Shown: positions 1 to 7,644, counted from the stretch's first letter. The stretch: DNA of 64,000 bases from CBDEGR01 sp965237895 (GCA_965237895.1 CBDEGR010000002.1:1674001-1738000), one strand, 5' to 3'. Numbers and translations: made by a program. Notes: generated from the sequence alone by a model not told the origin.

Positions 1-28
1 CCTTGTTGCGCGGAAAACCCTTTTGCAT
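1..28 (-). CDS. rplR: Possible start of ribosomal protein L18 (partial)
   Basis: On the minus strand an ATG at 28 opens a frame reading M-Q-K-G-F-P-R-N-K that leaves the window at its left edge. It begins four bases after the rplF stop. L18 normally follows L6 in the spc operon, and a basic N-terminus fits L18, but nine codons cannot identify it. The assignment rests on gene order. Confidence 0.4.
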
Positions 29-32
29 ATTT

Positions 33-575
33 TTACTTCACGCCGGTGGCGGCGGACTTGCCCACTTTCTTTCGCAAGACTTCGCCGACGTAACGGACTC
101 CTTTGTTTTTGTAGGGATCGGGGGGGTGCAGGGAGCGAATCTCGGCCGCCACCTGACCCACCTGCTGTTTGTCGATGCCGCTTACCACCACCCGCGTCGG
201 CTTGTCCACGCAGACGGTGATTCCTGGGGGAACCTGGAATTCAATCGGGTGCGAATACCCCAAAGTGCAGACCAGGGTTTGCCCCTTGGCTTCGGCCCGG
301 TAACCGATGCCGACAATGTCGAGCTCCTTTTTGAATCCTTCCGTAACGCCGAGGATGGAGTTCGCCACCAGCGCCCGCACCAATCCATGCAGCGCCGCCT
401 GCTCGGCCGTCTCCCGCTTGGTGATGACGTGCCCATCTACCAGCTCCATCCGGATGCCGGCCGGCAGCTCATTTTGGAGCTTCCCTTTCGGACCTTCCAA
501 ATGCACGATGGAGCCTTCGAAGCGAACTTTGACGTTGGCCGGTACCGGAATGGGTTTGTTGCCGATTCGTGACAT
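33..575 (-). CDS. rplF: 50S ribosomal protein L6
   Basis: Binds 23S rRNA near the sarcin-ricin loop and the factor-binding site of the large subunit. The 180 residues start MSRIGNKPIPVP and show the two tandem L6 alpha/beta repeats, with the C-terminal signature PDPYKNKGVRY. Length is normal for bacterial L6. The ATG at 575 lies four bases after the rpsH stop, so the two are likely translationally coupled. It is the last complete gene of the cluster in this window. Confidence 0.97.
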   Translation of the reverse strand: MSRIGNKPIPVPANVKVRFEGSIVHLEGPKGKLQNELPAGIRMELVDGHVITKRETAEQAALHGLVRALVANSILGVTEGFKKELDIVGIGYRAEAKGQTLVCTLGYSHPIEFQVPPGITVCVDKPTRVVVSGIDKQQVGQVAAEIRSLHPPDPYKNKGVRYVGEVLRKKVGKSAATGVK

Positions 576-579
576 AAGA

Positions 580-981
580 TTACCAGACGTTACAAAGAAT
601 CTCGCCGCCCAAGCCCGACTTACGCGCCTCGCGGCCCGTCATCACTCCTTTCGGGGTGGTGAGAATGTTGATGCCCATGCCGCCCAGAATGCGCTTGATT
701 TCCTTCCGGGGAGTGTAGACCCTCCGGCCGGGCCGTGAGACCCGTTCCAGGCGGCTGATGACGCTCTGCCCGCTCCCGGCATACTTCAGGAAGACCCGGA
801 GAAACCTCTTCTTTCCCTCTTCGTTCATCTTGTAATTCGTGATGTAGCCTTCTTCCTTGAGAATACGGGCAACCTCCATCTTCAGCTTGGAGTTGGGCAT
901 ATCGACGCGCTGGTGGCGCGCCTGGATGCCGTTGCGGATTCTGGTCAGCATATCGGCAATGGGATCGCTTACCGTGGCCAT
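580..981 (-). CDS. rpsH: 30S ribosomal protein S8
   Basis: Primary binder of the 16S rRNA central domain; in E. coli it also represses the spc operon. The 133-residue product starts MATVSDPIADMLTRIRNG and contains the S8 core SRPGRRVYTP and the C-terminal GLGGEILCNVW. It sits between rpsN and rplF as usual. No copy of the E. coli-type S8 mRNA target was recognised near rplE, so autoregulation is not claimed. Confidence 0.97.
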   Translation of the reverse strand: MATVSDPIADMLTRIRNGIQARHQRVDMPNSKLKMEVARILKEEGYITNYKMNEEGKKRFLRVFLKYAGSGQSVISRLERVSRPGRRVYTPRKEIKRILGGMGINILTTPKGVMTGREARKSGLGGEILCNVW

Positions 982-997
982 AAAGCCGTTCCCTCAC

Positions 998-1183
998 TTA
1001 CCAACTGGATTTTGTCACCCCGGGGATTTCCCCCTTCAGGGCCAGCAGCCGGAAACAGATGCGGCAGAGTTGAAACTTGCGGAGGTAGCCGCGCGGCCGC
1101 CCGCACACATGGCACCGATTCCGCTGCCGCACTTTGAATTTCGGTTTCTTTCGGCTCTTGGCTATCATGCTGGTTCTGGCCAT
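998..1183 (-). CDS. rpsN: 30S ribosomal protein S14, zinc-binding type
   Basis: The 61-residue product starting MARTSMIAKSRKKPKF carries two cysteine pairs (CHVC and CRIC), which form the zinc ribbon of C+ S14. The zinc-free C- form is about 100 residues. The frame is open further upstream to 1291, but that segment overlaps rplE and is unlike S14, so the ATG at 1183 is the start. S14 helps assemble the 3' domain of the 30S head. Confidence 0.96.
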   Translation of the reverse strand: MARTSMIAKSRKKPKFKVRQRNRCHVCGRPRGYLRKFQLCRICFRLLALKGEIPGVTKSSW

Positions 1184-1202
1184 GGTTCCTCGAATCTTTC
1201 GG

Positions 1203-1769
1203 TTAAACTGGCATCCGGGCGCCGCCCTCGCCGCGGAAGGGCATGCCGATGTGGCGCAACAGGGAAAGGGCCTCGGCGTCGGTCTTGGCATTGGTCACCA
1301 GGCAGACGTTCATACCCTTCAGGCGCTCCACCCGGGTGTGGTCCACTTCGGGAAAAATGATCTGATCGCGTAGGCCCAACGTGTAATTCCCTCGTCCGTC
1401 GAAGGCGCGCGTGGACAGGCCGCGAAAATCTCTCACGCGGGGCAGGGCAATGTTTACCAAGCGATCCAAAAATTCGTACATCGTGTCGCCCCGCAGCGTG
1501 ACCATCACGCCGATCGGCATCCCTTTTCGCAGCTGGAAATTCGAAATGGCCTTCTTAGCCCGGGTGATCACCGGCCGCCGGCCCGAGATTCGTCCCAGTT
1601 CGGAGAGAGCCGAGTCGAGGATTTTCGAGTCCTTCGACGCTTCGCCCAGACCCATGTTCAGGACGATCTTCTGCAGCCGGGGAACCGCCATGCGGTTTCC
1701 GTACCCGGCCTCTTTCAGGAGGCGCGGGGCGATTTCATTTTTATATCGTTCTCGAAGTCTTGCCGACAT
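1203..1769 (-). CDS. rplE: 50S ribosomal protein L5
   Basis: Binds 5S rRNA and forms bridge B1b with the small subunit. The 188 residues start MSARLRERYKNEIAPRLL and include the L5 signatures PRLQKIVLNMGLGEA and LRKGMPIGVMVTLRG; the C-terminus is GMPFRGEGGARMPV. The frame is open further upstream, but the ATG at 1769 matches family starts. It lies 31 bases after rplX. Confidence 0.97.
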   Translation of the reverse strand: MSARLRERYKNEIAPRLLKEAGYGNRMAVPRLQKIVLNMGLGEASKDSKILDSALSELGRISGRRPVITRAKKAISNFQLRKGMPIGVMVTLRGDTMYEFLDRLVNIALPRVRDFRGLSTRAFDGRGNYTLGLRDQIIFPEVDHTRVERLKGMNVCLVTNAKTDAEALSLLRHIGMPFRGEGGARMPV

Positions 1770-1800
1770 AATGGAAATCCTGGTTCGGCCGGGAATTCGG

Positions 1801-2133
1801 CTACTTATCCAACACGCTTTCGCACTTGGCGCACACCCGGATCTTCTTGCCTCCTGCTTTTTCACGAAACTGAATTCGAGTAGGGCCGCAATCGCTGCAA
1901 AGCAACGCCACATTCGAGACGTGAACGGCCGCTTCCTTTTCCACAATCCCGGCGCGAATCTGCGCCTGAGGATTGGCGCGCGTATGGCGCTTGACCATGT
2001 TGACCCGCTCGATCAACACCCGGCCCGTCTTGGGGTAGATCGTCAGTACCCGACCCTCTTTCCCCTTTTCCTTGCCGGCGATGACGCGAACTTGGTCGTC
2101 CTTAAGGATGCGGATGCGAGAGGGAACCCCCAT
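1801..2133 (-). CDS. rplX: 50S ribosomal protein L24
   Basis: Assembly initiator of the 50S subunit, binding the 5' end of 23S rRNA. The product has 110 residues with the KOW motif near residues 12-30 (DDQVRVIAGKEKGKEGRV). The C-terminal part holds two CxxC pairs (CSDC, CAKC), suggesting a zinc ribbon as in some bacterial L24. Its ATG shares one base with the rplN stop (TAATG), which indicates coupling. Confidence 0.96.
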   Translation of the reverse strand: MGVPSRIRILKDDQVRVIAGKEKGKEGRVLTIYPKTGRVLIERVNMVKRHTRANPQAQIRAGIVEKEAAVHVSNVALLCSDCGPTRIQFREKAGGKKIRVCAKCESVLDK

Positions 2134-2501
2134 TAGAGAACCTTCGGGGCCAGGGAGATAATCTTCATAAACTTCCGCCCGCGCAGTTCCCGCGCCACCG
2201 GTCCGAAGACGCGCGTGCCGACCGGCTCCCTTTGGTCGTCGATCAGGACGGCGGCGTTTTCATCGAACCGGATATAGGTGCCGTCGCGCCGGCGGTGCTC
2301 TTTCCGCATGCGAACGATGACGGCTTTGACGACGCTTCCCTTGCTGATGGCGCTGTTCGGGACGGCTTCTTTGACCGAGGCCGTCACGATCTGCCCCAAT
2401 CCCGCTTTCGAGCCGACATCTCCTCCCCGCGGCAGGATGCACTGCAGGCGTTTCGCGCCGGAATTGTCGGCGACTTGCAGCATGGTCCGCATTCCGATCA
2501 T
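2133..2501 (-). CDS. rplN: 50S ribosomal protein L14
   Basis: L14 lies on the subunit interface next to L19 and is the docking site of silencing factor RsfS. The 122 residues from the ATG at 2501 start MIGMRTMLQVADNSGAK, the classic L14 N-terminus. An in-frame upstream extension to 2558 overlaps rpsQ and is not used. The start overlaps the rpsQ stop in an ATGA. Confidence 0.97.
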   Translation of the reverse strand: MIGMRTMLQVADNSGAKRLQCILPRGGDVGSKAGLGQIVTASVKEAVPNSAISKGSVVKAVIVRMRKEHRRRDGTYIRFDENAAVLIDDQREPVGTRVFGPVARELRGRKFMKIISLAPKVL

Positions 2502-2773
2502 GACTTGGCGGTCTCCTTCCCGGGAGCTTTCTGGGTCAGGATCTCCACCACCCGCCACCGCTTGGTCCGGCTCAAGGGCCGGGTTTCGCGGATACGAACC
2601 TTGTCGCCCACCGAGCAGCGGTTCTGCTCATCGTGGGCGTGAAACTTCGAACTCTTGATTTGGTACCGTTTATACAGAGGGTTTTTCACGCGCCGCTCGA
2701 CCTTCACCACCGCGGTCTTCTGCATGCGGTTACTCGTAACCACTCCGATCTTTTCCTGTCTCCTACCCGGCAT
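2498..2773 (-). CDS. rpsQ: 30S ribosomal protein S17
   Basis: Binds the 16S rRNA 5' domain early in assembly. From the ATG at 2773 the protein has 91 residues and reads MPGRRQEKIGVVTSNRMQKT, matching the family N-terminus, with the S17 signature DKVRIRETRPLSRTKRW. A GTG at 2797 would add eight residues. The chosen start overlaps the 3' end of rpmC by 11 bases and has no strong Shine-Dalgarno, so coupling to rpmC is likely. Confidence 0.95.
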   Translation of the reverse strand: MPGRRQEKIGVVTSNRMQKTAVVKVERRVKNPLYKRYQIKSSKFHAHDEQNRCSVGDKVRIRETRPLSRTKRWRVVEILTQKAPGKETAKS

Positions 2774-2969
2774 GAGAAGCTGGTTTCTCCTTTTCACGCA
2801 AAATCGTCTTGATGCGGGCCCGGTCCTTCCGGAGTTCCCGGACCTTCTTCAACGTTTCGGTTTGCCCCATGGCGAACTGGAATTGCAAACGAAAGAGCTG
2901 ATCGGAAAATTCCCGCTCTTTGTCTTCCAGTTGCTGCGGCGACCATTCGCGAATCTTTCCTGCTTTCAT
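2763..2969 (-). CDS. rpmC: 50S ribosomal protein L29
   Basis: Small two-helix protein beside the peptide exit, contributing to the docking site for trigger factor and SRP. The product has 68 residues with the L29 pattern LEDKEREFSDQLFRLQFQ followed by KKVRELRKDRARIKT. It starts at the ATG at 2969, 14 bases after rplP. Confidence 0.95.
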   Translation of the reverse strand: MKAGKIREWSPQQLEDKEREFSDQLFRLQFQFAMGQTETLKKVRELRKDRARIKTILREKEKPASHAG

Positions 2970-2983
2970 CGTTGATCCTTTAT

Positions 2984-3403
2984 TTACAATCGTATGCCTT
3001 CGCGTACCACGAACCGGGTCTGCAGAGGCAGTTTGTGGCTGGCCCGCCGCAACGCCTCGCGCGCGCCGGGGGTTGATACGCCTTCCATTTCAAACAGAAC
3101 TCTTCCCGGTTTGACCACCGCCACCCAAGCCTCCGGTGCGCCTTTCCCTTTCCCCATACGAGTTTCGGCGGGCTTTTTCGTGATGGGCTTGTCCGGAAAG
3201 ATTCGGATCCAGAGTGTTCCGCCGCGCTTGATGTGGCGCATGATGGCGATGCGCGCAGCTTCAATCTGCCGGTTGGTGATCCATCCCGGTTCGAGCGATT
3301 TCAACCCGTAATCGCCGAAAGCCAACTCGCCACCCTTCCAAGCGCGGCCGCGCATACGGCCCCGCTGCTGCTTTCGAAACTTTACTTTCTTCGGCATTAA
3401 CAT
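2984..3403 (-). CDS. rplP: 50S ribosomal protein L16
   Basis: L16 shapes the A-site tRNA pocket and is needed for late 50S assembly. The 139 residues begin MLMPKKVKFRKQQRGRMRG, the standard L16 start, and contain WIRIFPDKPITKKPAETRMG. The ATG at 3403 gives the usual MLMP start; the third residue is another ATG (3397). It follows rpsC by 15 bases. Confidence 0.97.
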   Translation of the reverse strand: MLMPKKVKFRKQQRGRMRGRAWKGGELAFGDYGLKSLEPGWITNRQIEAARIAIMRHIKRGGTLWIRIFPDKPITKKPAETRMGKGKGAPEAWVAVVKPGRVLFEMEGVSTPGAREALRRASHKLPLQTRFVVREGIRL

Positions 3404-3418
3404 ACAAAATTCTCTCTG

Positions 3419-4105
3419 CTAGGCCGGCGTCGGAGTTTCCGGCGTCTCGGGAGCCGCTGGATCGCGGTGCTGCTTCGCCATATGGATTTCGCCGTTATAA
3501 ATCCAACATTTGACACCGATCCGCCCGTAAGTGGTTATCGCTTCGGCAAACCCGTAGTCGATGTCCGCCCGCAGGGTGTGCAGCGGCAGTCGCCCTTGCA
3601 GGTACCATTCGGTGCGGGCGATTTCGGCGCCGTTCAGCCGTCCCGCGCACTGGACCTTGATGCCGCGGCAGCCGAACCGCAGGGCCGAATCCACCGATTT
3701 TCTCATCGCCCGCCGGAAGGCGATCCGTTTTTCAAGCTGCAGGGCGATTCCTTCCGCTACCAGCTGGGAGTTTAATTCCGGCCGACGGACCTCCACGATG
3801 TTGATGGGGAGCACCTCGCGCCCGGTTCGTTGCTGCAATTCCACCCGCAGGCGGTCGATTTCCGAGCCCTTCCGCCCGATAATGATTCCGGGCCGTGCCG
3901 TGCTGATCGTAACCCGCAGCTTGTTTCCGGGCCGCTCGATTTCAATATCCGCCACACCGGCGTTCTTGAGTTGTGCCCGCAACTGATCTTTCAAAAAGAG
4001 GTCCTCGTGGAGGAACTTCGCATAATCCTTTTTGGCGAACCCGCGGGACTTCCACGTCTTCGTGTAGCCCAAGCGGAATCCGTAGGGGTGCACTTTTTGA
4101 CCCAA
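3419..4105 (-). CDS. rpsC: 30S ribosomal protein S3
   Basis: S3 lines the mRNA entry tunnel and helps unwind mRNA. The 228 residues begin with the family-invariant GQKVHPYGFRLG and carry a KH domain with GRKGSEIDRL. The start codon is TTG at 4105, supported by an AAGGAG Shine-Dalgarno five bases upstream. The C-terminal tail, rich in P, E and T, is low complexity. The spacer before it holds a strong hairpin (4128-4171). Confidence 0.96.
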   Translation of the reverse strand: MGQKVHPYGFRLGYTKTWKSRGFAKKDYAKFLHEDLFLKDQLRAQLKNAGVADIEIERPGNKLRVTISTARPGIIIGRKGSEIDRLRVELQQRTGREVLPINIVEVRRPELNSQLVAEGIALQLEKRIAFRRAMRKSVDSALRFGCRGIKVQCAGRLNGAEIARTEWYLQGRLPLHTLRADIDYGFAEAITTYGRIGVKCWIYNGEIHMAKQHRDPAAPETPETPTPA

Positions 4106-4127
4106 GGTATCTCCTTTTCTCGTCTTT

Positions 4128-4171
4128 CGGCAGGATAAGGTCCCCGTCGCCTTCGTGGGGCTATCCTGCCG
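4128..4171 (-). other. Strong RNA hairpin in the rplV-rpsC spacer
   Basis: Transcribed on the minus strand, two perfect 10-base arms (CGGCAGGATA / TATCCTGCCG) enclose a second CCCC/GGGG stem and an 11-base apical loop. The hairpin ends 22 bases before the rpsC TTG. There is no U-tract after it, so it is not a classical terminator. Processing, mRNA stability or protein binding are possible roles; none is shown. Confidence 0.7.
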
Positions 4172-4189
4172 GAGGGAATCTTCTATCTT

Positions 4190-4681
4190 CTACGCCGTGT
4201 CCTTTTCCGCGACGGCTACCGTGATGCGGCACAGGCGGCGCTGATAGGGGTGTGCCATGCCGCGCGAGACCGGCCGCCAGCGCTTCATCCGCGGACCGTC
4301 GCCCACCGTGGCGTCGGAGACGTAGAGCCGGTCCACATCCACATTTTCGGCCTTCTGCTCGGCGTTGGCGATCGCCGAATGGAGCACTTTCCACACTTCG
4401 CGTGTGGCGCGCTTCTTCGTCGTGCGGAGAATATGGATGGCCTCCTGAGCGTTTCGATGCCGGATTAAATCGATCACCAAACGAACCTTTTGCGGCGACA
4501 TGCGGATGTACTTCGCCTCAGCCAGGAAAGCTTCCCGGACTCGGATGTCGCCCCCGAGGCTCTTCTTCGTTCTTTCCGCGACCTCGTCGGCTTTCGCGCG
4601 CCCGCGCACGTATTGGCAATGCTTCCAGAGGGAGTTGCCGCGCCGCCGCCGAAGAATTTCAAAAAGTCTTTTTTCCGCCAT
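4190..4681 (-). CDS. rplV: 50S ribosomal protein L22 with N-terminal extension
   Basis: L22 binds 23S rRNA domain I and extends a loop into the exit tunnel. The family core begins around residue 52 (EAKYIRMSPQKVRLVIDLIR) and ends with the tunnel loop MKRWRPVSRGMAHPYQRR. From the only ATG before the core (4681) the protein has 163 residues, about 45-50 more than a typical bacterial L22. The extension is basic. An internal GTG start is possible, so the extension may be shorter. Confidence 0.93.
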   Translation of the reverse strand: MAEKRLFEILRRRRGNSLWKHCQYVRGRAKADEVAERTKKSLGGDIRVREAFLAEAKYIRMSPQKVRLVIDLIRHRNAQEAIHILRTTKKRATREVWKVLHSAIANAEQKAENVDVDRLYVSDATVGDGPRMKRWRPVSRGMAHPYQRRLCRITVAVAEKDTA

Positions 4682-4730
4682 CCAATGATCCTAAAAACAT
4701 CCCCTTTCAGTTTTAGACCACACCCAACCC

Positions 4731-5024
4731 CTAGCGGGCCGGGGTGGCGGTCTTTTCCGCCGCTGACTTTACGCTGTGCCCCCGGAAGGTCCGGGTGGGG
4801 GAGAACTCACCCAACTTGTGCCCCACCATGCCTTCGGTGATATAGACGGGAATGAATTTTCTCCCGTTGTGAACGGCGATGGTGTGCCCAATCATCTCCG
4901 GGATAATAGTCGAGCGCCGCGACCAGGCCTTGATGACCTTCTTCTCCGAGCGCCGGTTCAGCGCATCAATCTTTTTCAGCAGGTGGTCGTCAACAAAAGG
5001 ACCTTTTTTGAGCGAGCGTCCCAA
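4731..5024 (-). CDS. rpsS: 30S ribosomal protein S19
   Basis: Small-subunit head protein that contacts S13 and the A-site finger. The 97 residues begin GRSLKKGPFVDDHLLKKID and include the signature MVGHKLGEFSPTRTFRGH. The initiation codon is TTG at 5024 with a strong AGGAGG eight bases upstream. This is one of several non-ATG starts in this ribosomal cluster. Confidence 0.96.
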   Translation of the reverse strand: MGRSLKKGPFVDDHLLKKIDALNRRSEKKVIKAWSRRSTIIPEMIGHTIAVHNGRKFIPVYITEGMVGHKLGEFSPTRTFRGHSVKSAAEKTATPAR

Positions 5025-5047
5025 ACCGCAAGCCTCCTCATCGATTT

Positions 5048-5085
5048 GGCTTCCGCCTACCCGGTCTGGACCGGGTCCGGAAGCC
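5048..5085 (-). other. GC-rich RNA hairpin in the rplB-rpsS spacer
   Basis: Two nested perfect stems: GGCTTCCG (5048-5055) with CGGAAGCC (5078-5085), and CCCGGT (5060-5065) with ACCGGG (5070-5075) around a CTGG tetraloop. It fills most of the 68-base spacer and ends just upstream of the rpsS Shine-Dalgarno. No U-tract follows. Function unknown; compare the hairpin at 4128-4171. Confidence 0.65.
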
Positions 5086-5092
5086 CGCCGGG

Positions 5093-5920
5093 CTACTTCT
5101 TGCCGCGGCGCTTGGCAATAAACTTATCCGTTCGTCGGTTGTTCCTGGTCTTATAGCCTCGGGTGGGTTTTCCCCATGGGGTGACCGGATGCCGTCCCCC
5201 GGAGGTTCTTCCTTCGCCGCCTCCGAGCGGGTGATCGACCGGGTTCATCGCCACGCCGCGCGTGGTCGGCCTGATCCCCATCCAGCGACTTCTTCCGGCT
5301 TTGCCGAGCGAGACGTTTTCGTGATCCGGGTTCCCCAACTGCCCCACCGTCGCCATGCAGCGGAGCAGGAATTGCCGAACTTCCCCGGAGGGCAGCCGCA
5401 CCAGTCCGTACCGGCCCTCCTTCGAGAGCAACTGCGCGCTGGTGCCGGCACTGCGGACCACCTGAGCGCCTTTTCCCGGTTGAAGTTCCAGGTTATGCAC
5501 CGCCGTTCCCGTCGGGATGTTTTCCAGCGGCAGGGCATTTCCCGTCGCGATTTCGGCGTCCGGTCCAGAGACGATTCGGTCGCCGACCTTCAACCCTTCC
5601 GGAAAAAGGATATATCTCTTCTCCCCGTCCGCATAGTGGAGCAGGGAGATAAAGGCGGAGCGGTTCGGGTCGTACTCGACCGTCGCCACCTGGGCGGGAA
5701 TTCCGGTCTTGTTCCGCTTAAAATCGATGATGCGGTACTGGCGTTTATGCCCTCCGCCTCGTTGCCAGACCGTAATCCGGCCCCGGTTGTTCCGTCCCGC
5801 CGCCTGCTTCCTCGGCGCCAGCAGCGGACGATAAGGCTCGTCGGTCGTTAATTCCTTGAACCGAAGTCCGGTTTGGGACCGCCGGGTCGGCGTTGTGGGT
5901 CGGTACTTCTTCAGTGCCAT
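5093..5920 (-). CDS. rplB: 50S ribosomal protein L2
   Basis: Essential for subunit joining and close to the peptidyl-transferase centre. From the ATG at 5920 it has 275 residues, starting MALKKYRPTTPTRRSQ. The C-terminal loop MNPVDHPLGGGEGRT contains the conserved histidine of L2. An in-frame codon at 5953 would add 11 residues with no family support. It lies between rplW and rpsS as in all S10 operons. Confidence 0.97.
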   Translation of the reverse strand: MALKKYRPTTPTRRSQTGLRFKELTTDEPYRPLLAPRKQAAGRNNRGRITVWQRGGGHKRQYRIIDFKRNKTGIPAQVATVEYDPNRSAFISLLHYADGEKRYILFPEGLKVGDRIVSGPDAEIATGNALPLENIPTGTAVHNLELQPGKGAQVVRSAGTSAQLLSKEGRYGLVRLPSGEVRQFLLRCMATVGQLGNPDHENVSLGKAGRSRWMGIRPTTRGVAMNPVDHPLGGGEGRTSGGRHPVTPWGKPTRGYKTRNNRRTDKFIAKRRGKK

Positions 5921-5980
5921 GCTGTTGGGCTCCGTCTCTCTTTTACAGGCCAAACCGGAAACAAGAAACCGCGCGGAACA

Positions 5981-6277
5981 CTATACTCCTTCCGCATACT
6001 CAGGCAGCTTTTCGCCCGATTTCAATTTTACGTAAGCCTTTTTCCAATTCGGGCGGTGCCCGACACTTCTGCCGCGCTGCCGCCTCTTGCCGTGAAAGTT
6101 GGCCGTGTGAACGCTGTCCACCTTGACTTTAAAAATCTTCTGCACGGCCTCGCGAATCTCCACCTTCGAGGCGTTGTGATGGACCTGGAAACAGAGCGTC
6201 CGGGCCTGCTCTTTTACATCGAGACCTTTTTCCGTGATGATCGGCCGCCGAACGACCTGGTAGGGCGTTCTCTTCAT
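5981..6277 (-). CDS. rplW: 50S ribosomal protein L23
   Basis: Exit-tunnel protein that docks trigger factor and SRP. The 98 residues contain the L23 core RRPIITEKGLDVKEQA and VKVDSVHTANFHGKRRQRGR. The ATG at 6277 overlaps the rplD stop in an ATGA, so translation is probably coupled. Confidence 0.96.
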   Translation of the reverse strand: MKRTPYQVVRRPIITEKGLDVKEQARTLCFQVHHNASKVEIREAVQKIFKVKVDSVHTANFHGKRRQRGRSVGHRPNWKKAYVKLKSGEKLPEYAEGV

Positions 6278-6897
6278 GCCAGCGTGTCCTGTAGCTTTAA
6301 GATCGCCTGTTCGGAAAAGAAGATCCTATCGTGGTCCAGCAGGTCGTAGGTGTTCACCTCGAAGTTCCGAACCAGCTTTACCCACGGCAGATTGCGCGAG
6401 GAAAGCTCCAGATTCGAATTCGCTTCGTGGTTGACGATCAAAAGTTTCTTGCCGGTTTCGAATCGGGCGAGAATTTTGGCCAGTTCCTTCGTCTTATGAT
6501 TTTCAAACTGAAATTGGCCGACCACGGTCATCTTTCGGTCCTGGTACTTCACCGCCAGCGCCGACCGGAGCGCTCCCAGGAGCATCTTCTTCGGGAAGCG
6601 GTAGGAGTAGTCGCGCGGCTTGGGGCCGTGAGCGACGCCGCCGTGGGTCCAGATCGGGCTGCGTCGGCTGCCGTGGCGGGCGCGCCCGCTGCCTTTCTGC
6701 CGCCAGGGCTTTCGTCCTCCGCCGCGAACCTCGGCTCGAGTCTTCGTCGAATGGGTTCCACGACGTAGACCGGCCAGGTGGTTCTGCACGGCTTCCCAGA
6801 CCAGCCCCTTCTTGGGCTTTTGGGTGAACACCTGATCGTTCAACTCCAACTGCTTGACCGTCTTGTTCTCGAGGTTTTTGACTTCGATCTTTGCCAC
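6274..6897 (-). CDS. rplD: 50S ribosomal protein L4
   Basis: L4 reaches into the exit tunnel; in E. coli it also controls the S10 operon. The 207-residue protein carries the L4 loop RGGGRKPWRQKGSGRARHGS and the later KPRDYSYRFPKKM. The start codon is GTG at 6897, 20 bases after rplC, and encodes the family N-terminus (V/M)AKIEVKNLENK. No S10-leader-type structure was recognised upstream of rpsJ. Confidence 0.96.
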   Translation of the reverse strand: MAKIEVKNLENKTVKQLELNDQVFTQKPKKGLVWEAVQNHLAGLRRGTHSTKTRAEVRGGGRKPWRQKGSGRARHGSRRSPIWTHGGVAHGPKPRDYSYRFPKKMLLGALRSALAVKYQDRKMTVVGQFQFENHKTKELAKILARFETGKKLLIVNHEANSNLELSSRNLPWVKLVRNFEVNTYDLLDHDRIFFSEQAILKLQDTLA

Positions 6898-6917
6898 TGC
6901 GTTTTCCGAATCTGCCC

Positions 6918-7556
6918 TTAAGATTTTTTCGCCTTGGCCTTCCGGACCACCACATAGCCGCCGATCGGGCCCGGTACGGCACCCCTTACGACCAACGTAT
7001 GATCCTCAGGCGAAACTTTTATAATTCGAAGGTTCCGGACCGTTACTTTTTCCGTGCCCAGGTGGCCCGGTCCCCGAAGTCCCTTAAACACGCGGGAAGG
7101 GTATGCTGAGGCACCGATCGAACCCGGCGCCCGGTACGACATCGAACCGTGGGTTTTCGGTCCGAAGGCAAAGTTGTGACGCTTATGGGTGCCCGCAAAC
7201 CCTTTCCCCTTTGAGATTCCCGACACATCCACAAATTCATCGACGGCGAACTGTTCGGCCAGCACCTTGTCGCCCGCCTTAATTTCTTCGCTTCCTTCGA
7301 GCCGGAGTTCGCGAACAAACCTTGACGGATTGGCGCCGGTCTTCTTAAAGTGGCCCGCTACGGGTTTGGTGACCCGCTTCGGGCCGGGAAGCTCGACCAG
7401 TGCCAGTTGCACGGCCTCGTAGCCTTCCTTCTGCGTCGTTTTGCGTTGCACCACCACGCAGGGTCCGGCCTTCAATACCGTCGCCGGGATGACGTCACCG
7501 TTTTCAGCGAAGACCTGCGTCGAACCGATCTTTTTTCCCAGTATGCCGTTGACCAT
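6918..7556 (-). CDS. rplC: 50S ribosomal protein L3
   Basis: Early assembly protein near the peptidyl-transferase centre. The 212 residues begin MVNGILGKKIGSTQVF and hold the L3 motif FAGTHKRHNFAFGPKTHGS with its glutamine-methylation loop. The ATG at 7556 is the last of a run of 11-base tandem copies of the start region (7546-7598), which create additional upstream ATGs. The family N-terminus decides in favour of 7556. Confidence 0.96.
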   Translation of the reverse strand: MVNGILGKKIGSTQVFAENGDVIPATVLKAGPCVVVQRKTTQKEGYEAVQLALVELPGPKRVTKPVAGHFKKTGANPSRFVRELRLEGSEEIKAGDKVLAEQFAVDEFVDVSGISKGKGFAGTHKRHNFAFGPKTHGSMSYRAPGSIGASAYPSRVFKGLRGPGHLGTEKVTVRNLRIIKVSPEDHTLVVRGAVPGPIGGYVVVRKAKAKKS

Positions 7557-7598
7557 TCATCGACCATTAATTGACCCTTAGTTGACCATGTTAACCAT
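7546..7598 (-). repeat. 11-bp tandem repeat overlapping the rplC start codon
   Basis: On the minus strand four consecutive 11-base units read ATGGTCAACTA, AGGGTCAATTA, ATGGTCGATGA and ATGGTCAACGG, preceded by a shorter ATGGTTAAC. The last unit contains the rplC ATG. The upstream ATGs at 7598 and 7589 share the rplC frame but end in TAA after at most six codons (M-V-N-M-V-N-stop). The ATG at 7567 is out of frame. Confidence 0.85.
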
Positions 7599-7644
7599 TC
7601 GGTTTCCATCCTGCGCCGCGGTTCAGCCCCTCGGCTGCGGTTTC

